A program made the position numbers and the translations under genes. From CAYGAW01 sp964492135 (GTDB lineage Bacteria > Chloroflexota > Anaerolineae > UBA7937 > B3-Chlor): a stretch of DNA of 48,527 nucleotides. Each line of letters starts with the position of its first letter. The stretch's first letter is position 1. The stretch covers positions 1-48,527 of the forward strand of contig CAZBJW010000008.1 in NCBI GenBank assembly GCA_964492135.1. The letters run 5' to 3'. This document shows, one piece after another, positions 1-8,439 of this stretch. Under the pieces are notes generated by a model that saw nothing but the letters and a program-made list of their open reading frames with translations, did no database searches and had not been told where the DNA came from.

Positions 1-255
1 AGACCGCGTCAAGCGATCAGCGACCGCAGGCGCTCCAAGCTCCGTGTACCCGCACCCCTCCAGGCGCGTTCGGCTTCTCTATGCGGAGACGGCTGGCCGC
101 TGTGTTGCCGCCCCTTGAGCCGCAGAAAACCCAATATCTGATCTGGCCTTACCATGTGTCATCCGCCGAGCAACGCTGATGATCGGAGACGTGGATTCGC
201 AGCGCGTTTCAGCCTCAGCGGTACAAACCAGGGCTTGCGGACTGCATACGAGGGT

Positions 256-1443
256 TCACCAGTGTGTGAGCGACTTGATGCAGGGTAGGATGTCGGTTTG
301 GCTGTCAACACATCTGGACAGCGCCGTCTGACTCTTGCTCGCGACCAGGAAGAGATGCTTCGTATCATCGCCACAAGTGTCATGCTGGAATCCGCCTTCG
401 TTGAACCCGTGGTCGGTGGTGACAATGACGAGTGTGTCATCCCGTAAGGCTTGAGCTTCTAGTCCACCGATCAGCCGGCCCAGTTCGATATCGTTAGTCA
501 CCAGACTCCTCGAGTACTCCACGCTATTCTCGCCAAGTCGATGACCCAGAGTGTCTGGTTCTCTGTAGTGAACCCAGAGAAACAGAGGGTGCCTCGCGTA
601 TACCTCGACGTACCAAAGAGCGCCATCAGTGACCCACGACTGAGGATGATGCCCAACCCTCCAATAGTCTATCTCCGGTCTGGCATTTTGCAGCGGCGGG
701 AGAGGCCAGAACGGCTCATCCTTGGAAGAGATGATTCCCGTGACGTAGCCTCGCTCCTTGAACCATTCCCAGAGAGTCAAGTTTTGGGGGATAGGGTGAG
801 GGTCTGTGTTTCTCCAGTTGGCCATTCCCGGGTATCCGACCCCTGTGGCAAGTGCCGAGTTGGCAGGACCTGTTTCGGTCCTGTAGCCGTCGCCGCCACC
901 AGGTTCGCAGGTCATGGATTCGATCGTCGGCAGAATCAGGCCGTGGCCCTGACCGATCAACCGTTGTAAATTCGGGAGGTCCCCATGCTCAAGCATCTCA
1001 ACAAGGTGGGCCCGTTGTGTCCCGTCCCAAATGACAATAACGAGATTGGCGCGTCCTTGCTGCGCTTCAGAGACTTCGTTCGCTGGGGGCGAGGTGGGGA
1101 GCAGCGTATCGGCCAGGTGCGGCGTTTCCACTGGCATGGGCGTGACCGAAGTCGGACTGGCTGGCCGAATGGCCCTTGTATTGGTCGGCACGGGCGGCCT
1201 GGGCGTAGCGGTGGGTAGGACTTGTGTCGGGGCGTGCGTCGGAGACTGTATAGGGGGGCCGGCCGACGTGGGAGTGCCCAGCGCGACATGCGCCATGACG
1301 GCGACGGCCTGAGCTTGTATGGGACCTAGAGTGAGAAACGTGTCTGCAGTGCACAGGAAGAACAGAATGCCACTGAGGCAACCCATCTCCAAAGCCACAG
1401 CCAGCCCCAGTGCGGCGAGGACGGTCCTCTGGGTTGTCGACAT
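256..1443 (-). CDS. Membrane-anchored alkaline phosphatase superfamily hydrolase
   Basis: Probable metal-dependent phosphoesterase or sulfatase-like enzyme acting outside the cell. Residues about 8-35 form one hydrophobic N-terminal segment, followed by a Pro/Thr-rich linker (about 57-125) that spaces the catalytic domain from the membrane. The domain begins at VIVIWDGT (D140, first metal ligand). It continues with TETGPANSALATG (about 189-201), the expected place of the Thr/Ser nucleophile. The second metal cluster is EPDTLGH (D297, H301), TTDHG (D344, H345) and TKHLF (H363). This ligand order is that of the alkaline phosphatase/phosphodiesterase superfamily; the substrate cannot be told. 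Length (395 aa) suits a compact member with a linker. Bases 1-255 beyond its stop hold no coding region I can support. Confidence 0.8.
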   Translation of the reverse strand: MSTTQRTVLAALGLAVALEMGCLSGILFFLCTADTFLTLGPIQAQAVAVMAHVALGTPTSAGPPIQSPTHAPTQVLPTATPRPPVPTNTRAIRPASPTSVTPMPVETPHLADTLLPTSPPANEVSEAQQGRANLVIVIWDGTQRAHLVEMLEHGDLPNLQRLIGQGHGLILPTIESMTCEPGGGDGYRTETGPANSALATGVGYPGMANWRNTDPHPIPQNLTLWEWFKERGYVTGIISSKDEPFWPLPPLQNARPEIDYWRVGHHPQSWVTDGALWYVEVYARHPLFLWVHYREPDTLGHRLGENSVEYSRSLVTNDIELGRLIGGLEAQALRDDTLVIVTTDHGFNEGGFQHDTCGDDTKHLFLVASKSQTALSRCVDSQTDILPCIKSLTHW

Positions 1444-1987
1444 TGCGCGCGGCTCCTATACTAGAGCAGTCACCTGTCGAGTATATCAGCTGAGCTTCTC
1501 TCCCACCAGCGGCAGAACACCATGCGGTGCATCCACCGGTCGAGCGCACTGTGGGCACAAGGCCTCGCAAACGTCCCGACGCTTTGCGGAGCCTTGGGGA
1601 TTCGCTATTTGATCCTGTGCTCTCTCCAGGCTCGGTTGGTTCGGCCATTGCCTACCCTCTTGTTTCGCCTGCCGGCTCAACAAAGAAGAGGGTCAGGGTC
1701 GTCTCAGTCTAGCACCAACTGCAAGGCTCTGCAAGAGAGTTAGGGATGACAGGACGAGCACCCCAGGCCCAAAACCCACTATGGCTGAGGAGCTAGGCAA
1801 TTCACCAGGTGTGGAAGCTTCGGAGCCTCAGTGGATTGTGGGCTGAGTAGGGCGCTGACCGTGGGTCGAAGCCTGGAGACTGGTCTGGGAATGTCGCGGG
1901 GCGCGGGATGCGAGGAAGTCACAAAGGCACAGGACCCTACTTTCATAGTAGGGCCCTGCTTCTGACAAGCTACGAATGGTGCCGATC
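1444..1987. other. Intergenic stretch, no supported gene
   Basis: About 540 bases between the phosphatase and the pilin, both on the minus strand, so it should hold the phosphatase promoter. Short open frames occur on both strands but none has a good ribosome site or recognisable product. A minus-strand 65-aa frame at 1486-1683 contains a C-x3-C-x2-C pattern, which is not enough to call a gene. Confidence 0.5.
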
Positions 1988-2143
1988 TTACCAGGGGTTC
2001 AGGGCGCTGGTGATCCGGCTGAAGATGTTGCCGATCTGCGGGCCGAGGAGCAGCAGGATGGCAATAACAACGATGGCCACCAGAACTAATATCAACGCAT
2101 ACTCGACCATACCTTGCCCTTCCTCTTGCGGCAAGTACAGCAT
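1988..2143 (-). CDS. Flp/Fap-type type IVb pilin (51 aa)
   Basis: A 51-residue pilin subunit. It starts at ATG (complement 2143-2141) behind a near-perfect ribosome site, AAAGGAGGTG at 2160-2151. The N-terminus reads MLYLPQEEGQG, followed by MVEYALILVLVAIVV, the Flp pilin signature: a short hydrophilic leader, a Gly, then Glu-Tyr at about +5/+6 after the likely cleavage site (G/QGMVEY), and a long hydrophobic helix. The end is GNIFSRITSALNPW. In the family, a TadV-like prepilin peptidase trims the leader and the Tad machinery assembles the fibre. None of those genes is in this window, so the pilin is an orphan here. A strong promoter lies at 2216-2244. Confidence 0.9.
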   Translation of the reverse strand: MLYLPQEEGQGMVEYALILVLVAIVVIAILLLLGPQIGNIFSRITSALNPW

Positions 2144-2215
2144 CTTTCCTCACCTCCTTTCCACTGTAATCGAAGCTGACGTCCCGTAAGCAAACGTTGC
2201 TCGTATCCTGTCCAC

Positions 2216-2244
2216 ATTCTACAACCGTTCCGAACCCCTGTCAA
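2216..2244 (-). promoter_or_regulatory. Promoter of the Flp pilin gene
   Basis: Read on the minus strand: TTGACA (complement of 2239-2244), a 17-base spacer, then TAGAAT (complement of 2216-2221). This is close to the housekeeping sigma consensus with ideal spacing. The predicted start lies about 65 bases before the pilin ATG, and nothing else is downstream on this strand until the pilin. Confidence 0.75.
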
Positions 2245-2430
2245 GGTAGTGAAACCACCATGGCGGTGATCTTAACCATTTCTGAACTACACTACGCAGG
2301 CACTGTGCTCGATGGCCCTGTTCTGTGCTCGAGACGAGTTGTCAAGTCATGATAGGGCACGACACCTGCTTTCTCTCTCACTCTGCGGCGCGCCGAACCT
2401 GGTCTGAATCCATGGCGCATGTGTGCCTTC

Positions 2431-3342
2431 CTACCAATACTTCCAGAGCTTCAGGAGATTTTCCAGCAGTGCCATAGCCCTGTCCGGCAGCCACTGATCA
2501 GGCGTTTCCCCAAATAGGGCCGACTGTTCGTGCTGGAACGAGAAGCTTTCGTAGCGGCCGTCTCGAAACGCCGCCATGAGCCATGCCATCACATCGAGAA
2601 ACGTCATCTGATATGCGGTTGCATAGCACCTGTCGGGGACGTTGTACAAGAGGCTCTCTAGCAGATGTGAAGGCGCCAGGCCCTCTCCGATCACCCCGTG
2701 GTCCACAAGACACGTCCTGGCGTTCTTGAAGACCCGAACTGTTGGCCAATACCTGCCGCGTGTCCGATGCTGTGAGTTCTTGTTTGCTCCGTTCTCGTAA
2801 TGAATCTTGGGGAAGTTTGTAAGCCAGCGATTCTCTTTGAAAGCGTAGAATATGATCCCTTCAGCATAGCGTTGGTCACGCATGCTTCGAAACCACTGAT
2901 ACTTGCGGTATTGGAGGCAAGAGACAATGTCGGCGGGCAGTCTACCAGGGCCTCCAGCGACTCTCAGAGATCTGGTCGTCTCCCGTACGTTGGAAGTGCC
3001 GTAGCAGGCCTCCAAAGCTTGTAGAATGTCGGCCCTGAACTCGTCCCACAAGTAGGCTGCACGGCGACAAGATGATCTCAGGAGTTCCCTTTCTGAATTC
3101 GAGAGCGCAGAAGCATCCGCTTCAAATGTCGAATTGAGCTGCACGATGATATCCACGTCGCTGTCTCCACGGATATTGGTGCTGTTTCTATAGGAGCCGT
3201 GCAGATAGACCTCGAAATCCTTGTCCCGAGCGGGGCACGTATCGGTTGTCAGGGCATGTCGAACGGACAGGTGAGTGGCTTCGGCCGCCGCCACGTCTCC
3301 CTGGCGTGACCAGACTTGGAGTTGTGATTCTGGAATTCCCAT
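2431..3342 (-). CDS. CD-NTase-like (cGAS/DncV/OAS-type) nucleotidyltransferase
   Basis: A 303-aa nucleotidyltransferase of the class-I OAS/CCA-type fold. The active-site helix-strand is visible as HGSYRNSTNIRGDSDVDIIV: G49-S50, then catalytic acidic residues D62 and D64. The third acid is probably D138 in RLPADIV. After it comes a helical C-terminal part containing ENGANKNS, WYPTVR-like RYWPTVRVFKNAR and LESLLYNVP, as in stand-alone CD-NTases. Such enzymes make cyclic or linear oligonucleotide signals, best known from CBASS anti-phage systems. No recognisable CBASS effector, ubiquitin-like or HORMA/TRIP13 gene lies beside it. The only upstream neighbour is the broken zinc-ribbon/membrane protein 105 bases away. 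The fold is well supported; a defence role is inference. Confidence 0.8.
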   Translation of the reverse strand: MGIPESQLQVWSRQGDVAAAEATHLSVRHALTTDTCPARDKDFEVYLHGSYRNSTNIRGDSDVDIIVQLNSTFEADASALSNSERELLRSSCRRAAYLWDEFRADILQALEACYGTSNVRETTRSLRVAGGPGRLPADIVSCLQYRKYQWFRSMRDQRYAEGIIFYAFKENRWLTNFPKIHYENGANKNSQHRTRGRYWPTVRVFKNARTCLVDHGVIGEGLAPSHLLESLLYNVPDRCYATAYQMTFLDVMAWLMAAFRDGRYESFSFQHEQSALFGETPDQWLPDRAMALLENLLKLWKYW

Positions 3343-3446
3343 CTACAGCACCGCCCGAGGGGCGCTCCAGTTGGCAAGTAGGACACATGCTTAACTTCGC
3401 TGATCGAAAGGCTCGCTCTTCGAACGACTCAGCCGAACCTGACGGA

Positions 3447-4033
3447 TCATGTGTGCGCAACCGTGCCGTGTGGGTCTGTTGAAGGTGGGTAGGAATACAA
3501 GAGCAGAGCTGCAGCTGCCCAGGCAGGAACCACAACCAGTAACAGGATGATCAAGCACCTCATGCTGTCCGGATAGGCAACCTTGGCGTATGCCCCCAGG
3601 AGGTTCAGCATTCCGCCCGCGATCGACATGAGTGCCCCAATGAACTGCCATCGCCGCGCCACGATCACGGTCATCCATGAGAGCAAGACAGGTATGCCGG
3701 CGTATGTGACGAAGAAAGGTAGCGCCGGCACCCAGGGGTTCATGGCCAAGATCACGCTCACCTCACAGGAATAGAGCAGCAAAGAGCAACCCCCCAGGTC
3801 CATGCCAGAAGCAAACCTGCCTCCCGCAGGTGCCCTCGTGTCGCCCCTTCGTGCTCCACAAGTGACCCGACGCGCTTGACCTCCTCCTTCAACCGCGGGG
3901 GTGCGTCGCCAAGGGGTGCACCTCTGAGGCTCATACCGCACCCAGAACAGAAAACTGCATCAGGCGAGTTTTCACTGTCGCAGTTGATACAGAGTTTGAT
4001 CGAGTCTTTGTTCCCCGCCGATCGTGCAGTCAG
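3447..4033 (-). pseudogene. Zinc-ribbon plus membrane protein split between two frames
   Basis: Two overlapping frames look like one protein. The upstream frame (about 4033 down to a TGA at 3760-3758) reads KLCINCDSENSPDAVFCSGCG, a C-x2-C-x12-C-x2-C zinc ribbon, then a charged linker (RLKEEVKRVGSLVEHEG) and a hydrophobic start (GLLLAWTWG). The second frame takes over and continues to 3447 with three or four membrane helices (for example AGIPVLLSWMTVIV and LIILLLVVVPAWAAAALLL). The switch falls at a run of six G (complement of 3790-3795), and one missing base would join them. Zinc ribbon followed by membrane helices is a common bacterial architecture, which supports a single original gene. No ATG precedes the ribbon; a CTG at 4033 has GGGAGG in front. 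A -10-like TACAAT lies at the complement of 4104-4109. It could be a real mutation, a sequence error or programmed slippage. Confidence 0.55.
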
Positions 4034-4570
4034 CCAAGGCCTCCCGTGGATGATGCGGTAACGTATCCAGCAGGTTGATAGAATGGAGGGTCCAATCTGT
4101 TAGATTGTACCACAAATCAGAAGGACTCGCCAGGGCTATTAGCAAACATGGGACCAGACCGTGCATGTAGGACAAGAGTGTGGGTTGTGGTGGCAGGCAG
4201 AACCAAGAGGCGACCAATGGTGGGAGGACTGATAGGGGGCTTGAGTGTCACCGCCGCCAGGACGATGCGCGGCTTGTCAATCGTTGGCCCGCCCAGAAAG
4301 CGCACGCAAGAAAAGAGGCCGCGCCTTGGGAGGCTATCATGGACAAGCAACAGCATCAAGACGAGAACGCGGCCTCAAACCAGATGATCGCGAAAAGGGA
4401 AGTTTGGCAATCGCAAACTAGATTCTCAGACCGAGAGAAACGTGGGCGGGTGCACTCTCCTTTCAACAAATCAAACTACACGACAGCTGTCGATGGACCA
4501 AACGCGCATGGCGTCGCGGAAACGCAAGGCCTGGCGTTATCACAGGACCGATGGCTGCTTTGAGCGCCAG
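4034..4570. other. Intergenic stretch, no supported gene
   Basis: About 540 bases upstream of the split zinc-ribbon gene and downstream of the HAF-repeat gene. It contains a minus-strand TACAAT -10-like element (complement of 4104-4109). Plus-strand open frames at 4148-4387 and 4180-4563 have a composition and lack of motifs typical of chance frames. Confidence 0.5.
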
Positions 4571-6034
4571 TTACCCGCAGATCTGGTCGATCACGCTGCT
4601 CGCTGCCTCGATCAGCCCTGCAGCGATCTCTTCGGGCAGCCGTCCTGTGTCCGTTAACGCCTCCACCTGGTTGACAAAGGCCTGCAGTTGACCGCAGGTT
4701 GCGGGGTCCTTGTCTTGTTCCAGCATCCTGGCGGCATTTTCCAGCTTCTGGATCAGCGCGTTTCCGTTGCCCTTGTTGAGCACCCCATTGTCAACGAGCT
4801 CCGCCACCTCGCCAATCAGGGCAGCAATCTGCTCCTCGGGCGTCCGTGGTTCAGGATCCGGCGGGCCGGGAGGCGGCGTTGTCCATGTCCAGAGCACGGC
4901 GTGTTCCTCACCGATGGCTGAGGCGCTCCAGCCAGCAATCTGCCCTTGCTCGTTGATGTCAACGGCCCTGCTGCTCTGGTGGCCGGGCAGTGTGCCGAGA
5001 TCGATCATCCCTTGTGTCGGCGTCCACAGGAACGCGTGCTGTTCGAGCGCGGCAGTATAGCTGCCGCCGACTACGTGGCCCCAGTTGTTGATGTGCTTGG
5101 CGGAGCTTAGTTGGCCGAGGGTCCCAAGGTCCTGCATGCCGCCGTCCAATGTCCACAGGAACGCGTGAGCTTGGCCGTCGCTGCGGACACTGTCGCCCAC
5201 GACTTGCCCCATGTCATTGACGTCATGGGCTACGCTGTACGTTCCGCCGAGGGTGCCGAGGTCTATCATCGCGACCTCAGGCGTCCACAAGAAGGCATGA
5301 GTTTCGTCGTACATGGGGTCCGTGCTGGTGTGGCTCCAGCCCACGACTTGCCCCAGGTTATTGACGTCCAAGGCGTGGCTCTCGCTCCCACCGAGGGTGC
5401 CCAAGTCCATCATGCCTTCCGTCGGAGTCCAGAGGAAGGCATGAAAGTGGTCTGGGTCGGGGCCGGCCTCGCCCACGACCCAATCGAGGTCGTTGATGGC
5501 GAAAGCTTTGCCTGTCCCTCCGCCGAGGGTGCCGAGATCCTGCATCAAGCCTTCTGGCGTCCAGAGAAAAGCATGGTCGCCCAGAGGCTTGCCATCTTCG
5601 CCTTTGGCGCCACTGTACCCCACAACGTGTCCCAGTTCGTTGATGTCGAAAGGCATTGCATACCCTAGGCCGAGATCACCCAGCGCGGTTTCTTCCCGGT
5701 CCTCCCAGAGAATGGCTTGCAGGCGGTAATCCTTCCAGTGGTTCGTGGCCACCTGCCCGACGTCGTTGATGTAGATGTTGCTCAAGCCGCTTCCGTCCAG
5801 GTCTGTACGGCCATCCGGCGTCCAGAAGAAGTGTACGTCGCTGTATATCCCCAACGATGGCCGGTAATAGCCTACCACGTCGCCCTGGGCGTTGATGTCG
5901 AAGCAGTTTCCGCCGCCGACCAGCTCCTCCAGGTCCGTGATGGTTATGTCATTCTGTGAAGAAGCTGGCTGCGCCACGAGCAGGAGCGCTGCCACCACGC
6001 TCAACAAAGTGAGTCTGCTCACTATTGTTCTCAT
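4571..6034 (-). CDS. Secreted HAF-repeat protein with C-terminal FIMAH-like domain
   Basis: Exported protein of 487 aa. The frame is open further upstream, but the start at 6034 is chosen because GGAGGTGAG sits just before that ATG and the product then begins with a clean signal peptide (MRTIVSRLTLLSVVAALLLV, cleavage near PASSQ). The body is a chain of roughly seven to eight repeats of about 45 residues. Each carries DINxxGxVVG followed by HAFLWTPxxGMxDLGTLGG, the extracellular HAF repeat, which probably forms propeller-like blades. After a Pro-rich hinge (TPPPGPPDPEPRTP), the last 85 residues (EQIAALIGEV... to the end) resemble the FIMAH domain, a helical module at the C-terminus of many secreted proteins. 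The only Cys residues of the mature protein are near the N-terminus and in this domain. The ligand is unknown. Confidence 0.82.
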   Translation of the reverse strand: MRTIVSRLTLLSVVAALLLVAQPASSQNDITITDLEELVGGGNCFDINAQGDVVGYYRPSLGIYSDVHFFWTPDGRTDLDGSGLSNIYINDVGQVATNHWKDYRLQAILWEDREETALGDLGLGYAMPFDINELGHVVGYSGAKGEDGKPLGDHAFLWTPEGLMQDLGTLGGGTGKAFAINDLDWVVGEAGPDPDHFHAFLWTPTEGMMDLGTLGGSESHALDVNNLGQVVGWSHTSTDPMYDETHAFLWTPEVAMIDLGTLGGTYSVAHDVNDMGQVVGDSVRSDGQAHAFLWTLDGGMQDLGTLGQLSSAKHINNWGHVVGGSYTAALEQHAFLWTPTQGMIDLGTLPGHQSSRAVDINEQGQIAGWSASAIGEEHAVLWTWTTPPPGPPDPEPRTPEEQIAALIGEVAELVDNGVLNKGNGNALIQKLENAARMLEQDKDPATCGQLQAFVNQVEALTDTGRLPEEIAAGLIEAASSVIDQICG

Positions 6035-6242
6035 TATTCCGCTCACCTCCTTCCCTTCGTCCGTCCAAATCAAGTATTCCCCTTCACCTGGCCGATGATC
6101 TGGAGTGCCAGATGCTCCGACCACCCCTCCTCTTCGCCCATCACCTCCTCTCCATACAAATCAACGATGAGCCGGTTGCGCCCCCGCGCCCACCTATGCT
6201 AGAATATAGGCGCACAGGGGACCTCAACCCCCCCGAGTGCAC

Positions 6243-6280
6243 GGTCTCGGCTGGCCATCACCCGGCCGAGACCATTTTCT
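6243..6280 (+). terminator. Strong terminator-like hairpin in the gap
   Basis: GGTCTCGGC at 6243-6251 pairs with GCCGAGACC at 6265-6273, extended inward by one G-U and two G-C pairs. ATTTTCT follows on the plus strand. No plus-strand gene precedes it. A promoter-like TTGCGC...TAGAAT pair sits about 40-75 bases upstream (about 6176-6206), so it may end a short non-coding transcript. Confidence 0.5.
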
Positions 6281-6411
6281 ACTTCTACAAGAAGATCAAG
6301 CCGGCGGACAGCTCCGCTCGGTTTCACAACTGCTGTGTGGCGACCAGGCAGCCAACGCACAGCCCCCGGTTCATCGCCGCTGATGTCCTTCTCGTCTTTG
6401 TCAAGCAAAGA

Positions 6412-6448
6412 CGCCCATCATCCGCCGTTCAACTGAGAATGATGGGCG
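6412..6448. repeat. Inverted repeat, 10-bp perfect arms
   Basis: CGCCCATCAT at 6412-6421 and its exact complement ATGATGGGCG at 6439-6448, separated by 17 bases. There is no T-run on either side, so it looks more like an operator or RNA stem than a terminator. No gene lies immediately next to it. Confidence 0.6.
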
Positions 6449-7181
6449 CTCTCCATACTGTCTATCCCTCAATAGCCTGGACTCTTTGCCTCTCAAGAGA
6501 ACTAATGACTGAAACCCGAGAGGATGTCAGCTAGGCCTTTCGTGGCCGCGACGCTCCTCCCGATATTATTCTATAATAGAATGTCGCAAAAGGATATAGT
6601 ACTTTCCTACTATTCTATCTGGTCGAGGGGGTGTTGACCGGCTCAGCACACTCCTCAGGCCAAGCGCAAGCCCTGTTCCAGTTTGACCGGCAGTCTTCCG
6701 TCGCACAGCTATTCAGGTCACAGCTCCCACGGAAGTGAAGTCGGGCGGAAGGATGAGCTCCGGATAGCATGTTAACTGCCGGGCAAACTGCATCACTTGT
6801 GACACTCCCTGGAAATCAGCAGGCGCTCACGCAGGGTGGCAGCTCAAAGTCGAGTACAGTCGAAGCAGACTGACCCGTGTTTCTGTTCGCCGAGGATATC
6901 ACCGAGCATAAAGTGTTGAAATTCCTCCTCGAACCTGAGAGTGTGATGCTAGTGTCCGCGGTAACCCGCCGTGCGCTGGAGGGCCACGGGGTCAACCGCG
7001 AAGATAGACGGGCTGCCGGAGGGCTGTCCCGTTGTGGGCTAGCGGCCCTGCTTGGGGGCGAAAGCTTGCAGGTCTACAAGGGGTTCTTGGTGGGTGAGTG
7101 CAGGCTGCGAGTTCACTCTACGTCTCGCCCAGCCTGCGCGGGACCCATCTCTCCGTGATGCAGGGTTGCACTAGTCCTACG

Positions 7182-7679
7182 CTATGATGAACGTAGGCCA
7201 GTCTGTACACTGTCGACTTTGACAGAAGACCCGACTCCAACGATGAATGCCCATACAATCCAAGGGATTGCACTTGTGGCGGAGAACTCCGCAGCGCCCG
7301 TTAGCAGGAACATGGAGGCGACCAAGATGTAGTAGGAGCTCAGGCCTATGCCGGCACTCAGGTGTACGTTGACGGGCGTCCTCGATAGAAGGGTGATCAC
7401 CACGAGGGCAACCAAGGGAGGCGCCAGGAGGAAGCCGTACCGAAGCTCAACGAGCCTGAACGTTAGCAGGGCCAGAGTGAAGAAGGTGAAAGAGGCGTAA
7501 TAGCCAGTGATCAGTCTGATAGCTGCCGAGAGAATGAGGGCAGATCCCACTAACAAGACGTATCCGACAAGAGATGTGATTAACGCATCCTTGATCGAGT
7601 TCTTGATGACGCCCTCTGTTCCCAGACTGTCCCTCCCTGAGTCGGCGCGTCGCAGTTGCCTTTGTGCAACATATGTCAT
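7182..7679 (-). CDS. Small integral membrane protein, unknown function
   Basis: The open frame runs far upstream to 8564, but only the last 165 codons look like protein; the upstream part is the antisense of the HTH gene at 8179 and a low-complexity region. The start at ATG 7679 follows GGGAGG about 11 bases upstream. The product has a short polar N-terminus (residues 1-30) and four or five membrane helices: about 35-58 (SLVGYVLLVGSALILSAA), 59-77, 80-100, 108-130 and 135-152. I do not recognise a family. A -10-like TACAAT (complement of 7896-7901) could serve it from a leader of about 200 bases. Confidence 0.6.
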   Translation of the reverse strand: MTYVAQRQLRRADSGRDSLGTEGVIKNSIKDALITSLVGYVLLVGSALILSAAIRLITGYYASFTFFTLALLTFRLVELRYGFLLAPPLVALVVITLLSRTPVNVHLSAGIGLSSYYILVASMFLLTGAAEFSATSAIPWIVWAFIVGVGSSVKVDSVQTGLRSS

Positions 7680-8178
7680 CGAGCCCGAGCCTCCCGACCG
7701 TTGCCGTACGGGCCAGGTCCGGGGACTGGCTGACGCTCTTATGATGCGATCTCTCCAACTCGCGTCTCGCCGTGTCGCTGGCCAGTTCTGCTCCAGTCCC
7801 GGCCCTGCCGGGAGCACAGACGGATACGGCGCCGAGCACAGTGGGAAGGCGACGCCTTGCGCGGGATTCGCCAGGAACCGAATCCGGCTGGACCTATTGT
7901 AGCACAGCACCCCGATCGTGCCCATCGCCCTCGGGAAGCAGAGGGGCGGCCTCCGAGCCCCCTGGCCATGTGAACCTTCGGAAATCGGCCGAAATCCGCA
8001 ACTGACGAAGTGGCCTCTTGCTCCAGCCAAGGCGTTCACCGACACTGACCCAGGCGATAGAAGACTCTTGACAGTTCTGTCCACTTGAGGTAAAGTAGAA
8101 AGAGATTGGTACCTCTTGCGCTGGCGCTTTCCCGGCGTCTGATGGCGCCAGCGTCCACACAGCTTCGGAGGCGACACC
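7680..8178. other. Divergent intergenic region
   Basis: About 500 bases between the minus-strand membrane gene and the plus-strand HTH gene. It carries a good plus-strand promoter (8068-8096) and a minus-strand -10-like TACAAT near 7896-7901. No additional gene is supported. Confidence 0.5.
8068..8096 (+). promoter_or_regulatory. Promoter of the small MerR-type HTH gene
   Basis: TTGACA at 8068-8073, a 17-base spacer, then TAAAGT at 8091-8096. A perfect -35 with ideal spacing, about 75 bases upstream of the start codon at 8179. Confidence 0.7.
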
Positions 8179-8439
8179 ATGTCTGGCCGATTCTTTACCT
8201 CCGACGACGTCGCCGGAAAGCTGAACATATCCCGACCGACGCTTGCGCTGTGGTGTGCCACGTTCGCCAACTGCCTCAGCGCGTCGGCCAATCCACCAAG
8301 GGGCTCCTCAGGAACCATCGGGCAGCGACTGTTCACTGAAGAAGACGTCGCGGTGCTGGCCAGGGCGAGGCAGCTGCTCGATAGGGAGGTTGCCTCTTCC
8401 CCACATGAGGGCGGTGGGCCCCGCCTGACCAGTTCCTGA
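8179..8439 (+). CDS. Small MerR-type helix-turn-helix DNA-binding protein
   Basis: An 86-aa protein that is almost only a DNA-binding domain. FTSDDVAGKLNISRPTLALW (about residues 6-25) is a winged-HTH start of the MerR/excisionase type. After a short spacer comes GQRLFTEEDVAVLARARQLLDRE (about 48-70), the second helical part typical of MerR N-terminal domains. There is no effector-binding or coiled-coil C-terminal domain, so it is either a minimal regulator or a truncated longer one. GGAGGCG precedes the ATG by 5 bases, and a near-consensus promoter lies at 8068-8096. It is transcribed alone; the minus-strand membrane gene diverges from it. No target site can be named. Confidence 0.75.
   Translation: MSGRFFTSDDVAGKLNISRPTLALWCATFANCLSASANPPRGSSGTIGQRLFTEEDVAVLARARQLLDREVASSPHEGGGPRLTSS

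Larger units (their letters stand above)
6035..7181. other. 1.1-kb gap with hairpins, no supported gene
   Basis: This stretch holds the HAF-gene upstream region, two strong hairpins (listed separately) and an AT-rich patch. At 6568-6582 is ATTCTA-TAA-TAGAAT, an interrupted palindrome, with related TATTCTAT at about 6610-6618. This could be promoter or operator material. The 93-aa plus-strand frame at 6877-7158 shows no motif or good ribosome site, and I do not call it. Confidence 0.5.

Noticed and set aside
159..440. 93-aa minus-strand frame at the left edge
   Set aside because: Overlaps the 3' end of the phosphatase gene in another frame, with chance-like composition.
1486..1683. 65-aa minus-strand frame with C-x3-C-x2-C
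   Set aside because: No ribosome site or further motif; the Cys pattern alone is too weak.
4180..4563. 127-aa plus-strand frame in the gap before the HAF gene
   Set aside because: Polar, repetitive composition and no recognisable motif; likely chance.
5111..5668. Long plus-strand frame across the HAF gene
   Set aside because: Antisense shadow created by the repeats of the secreted protein.
6070..6141. 23-codon minus-strand frame upstream of the HAF gene (possible leader peptide)
   Set aside because: GGAGG is only two bases from its ATG, too close for normal initiation, and the peptide shows no control-type codons.
6877..7158. 93-aa plus-strand frame
   Set aside because: No ribosome site, no motif; probably a chance frame in the gap.
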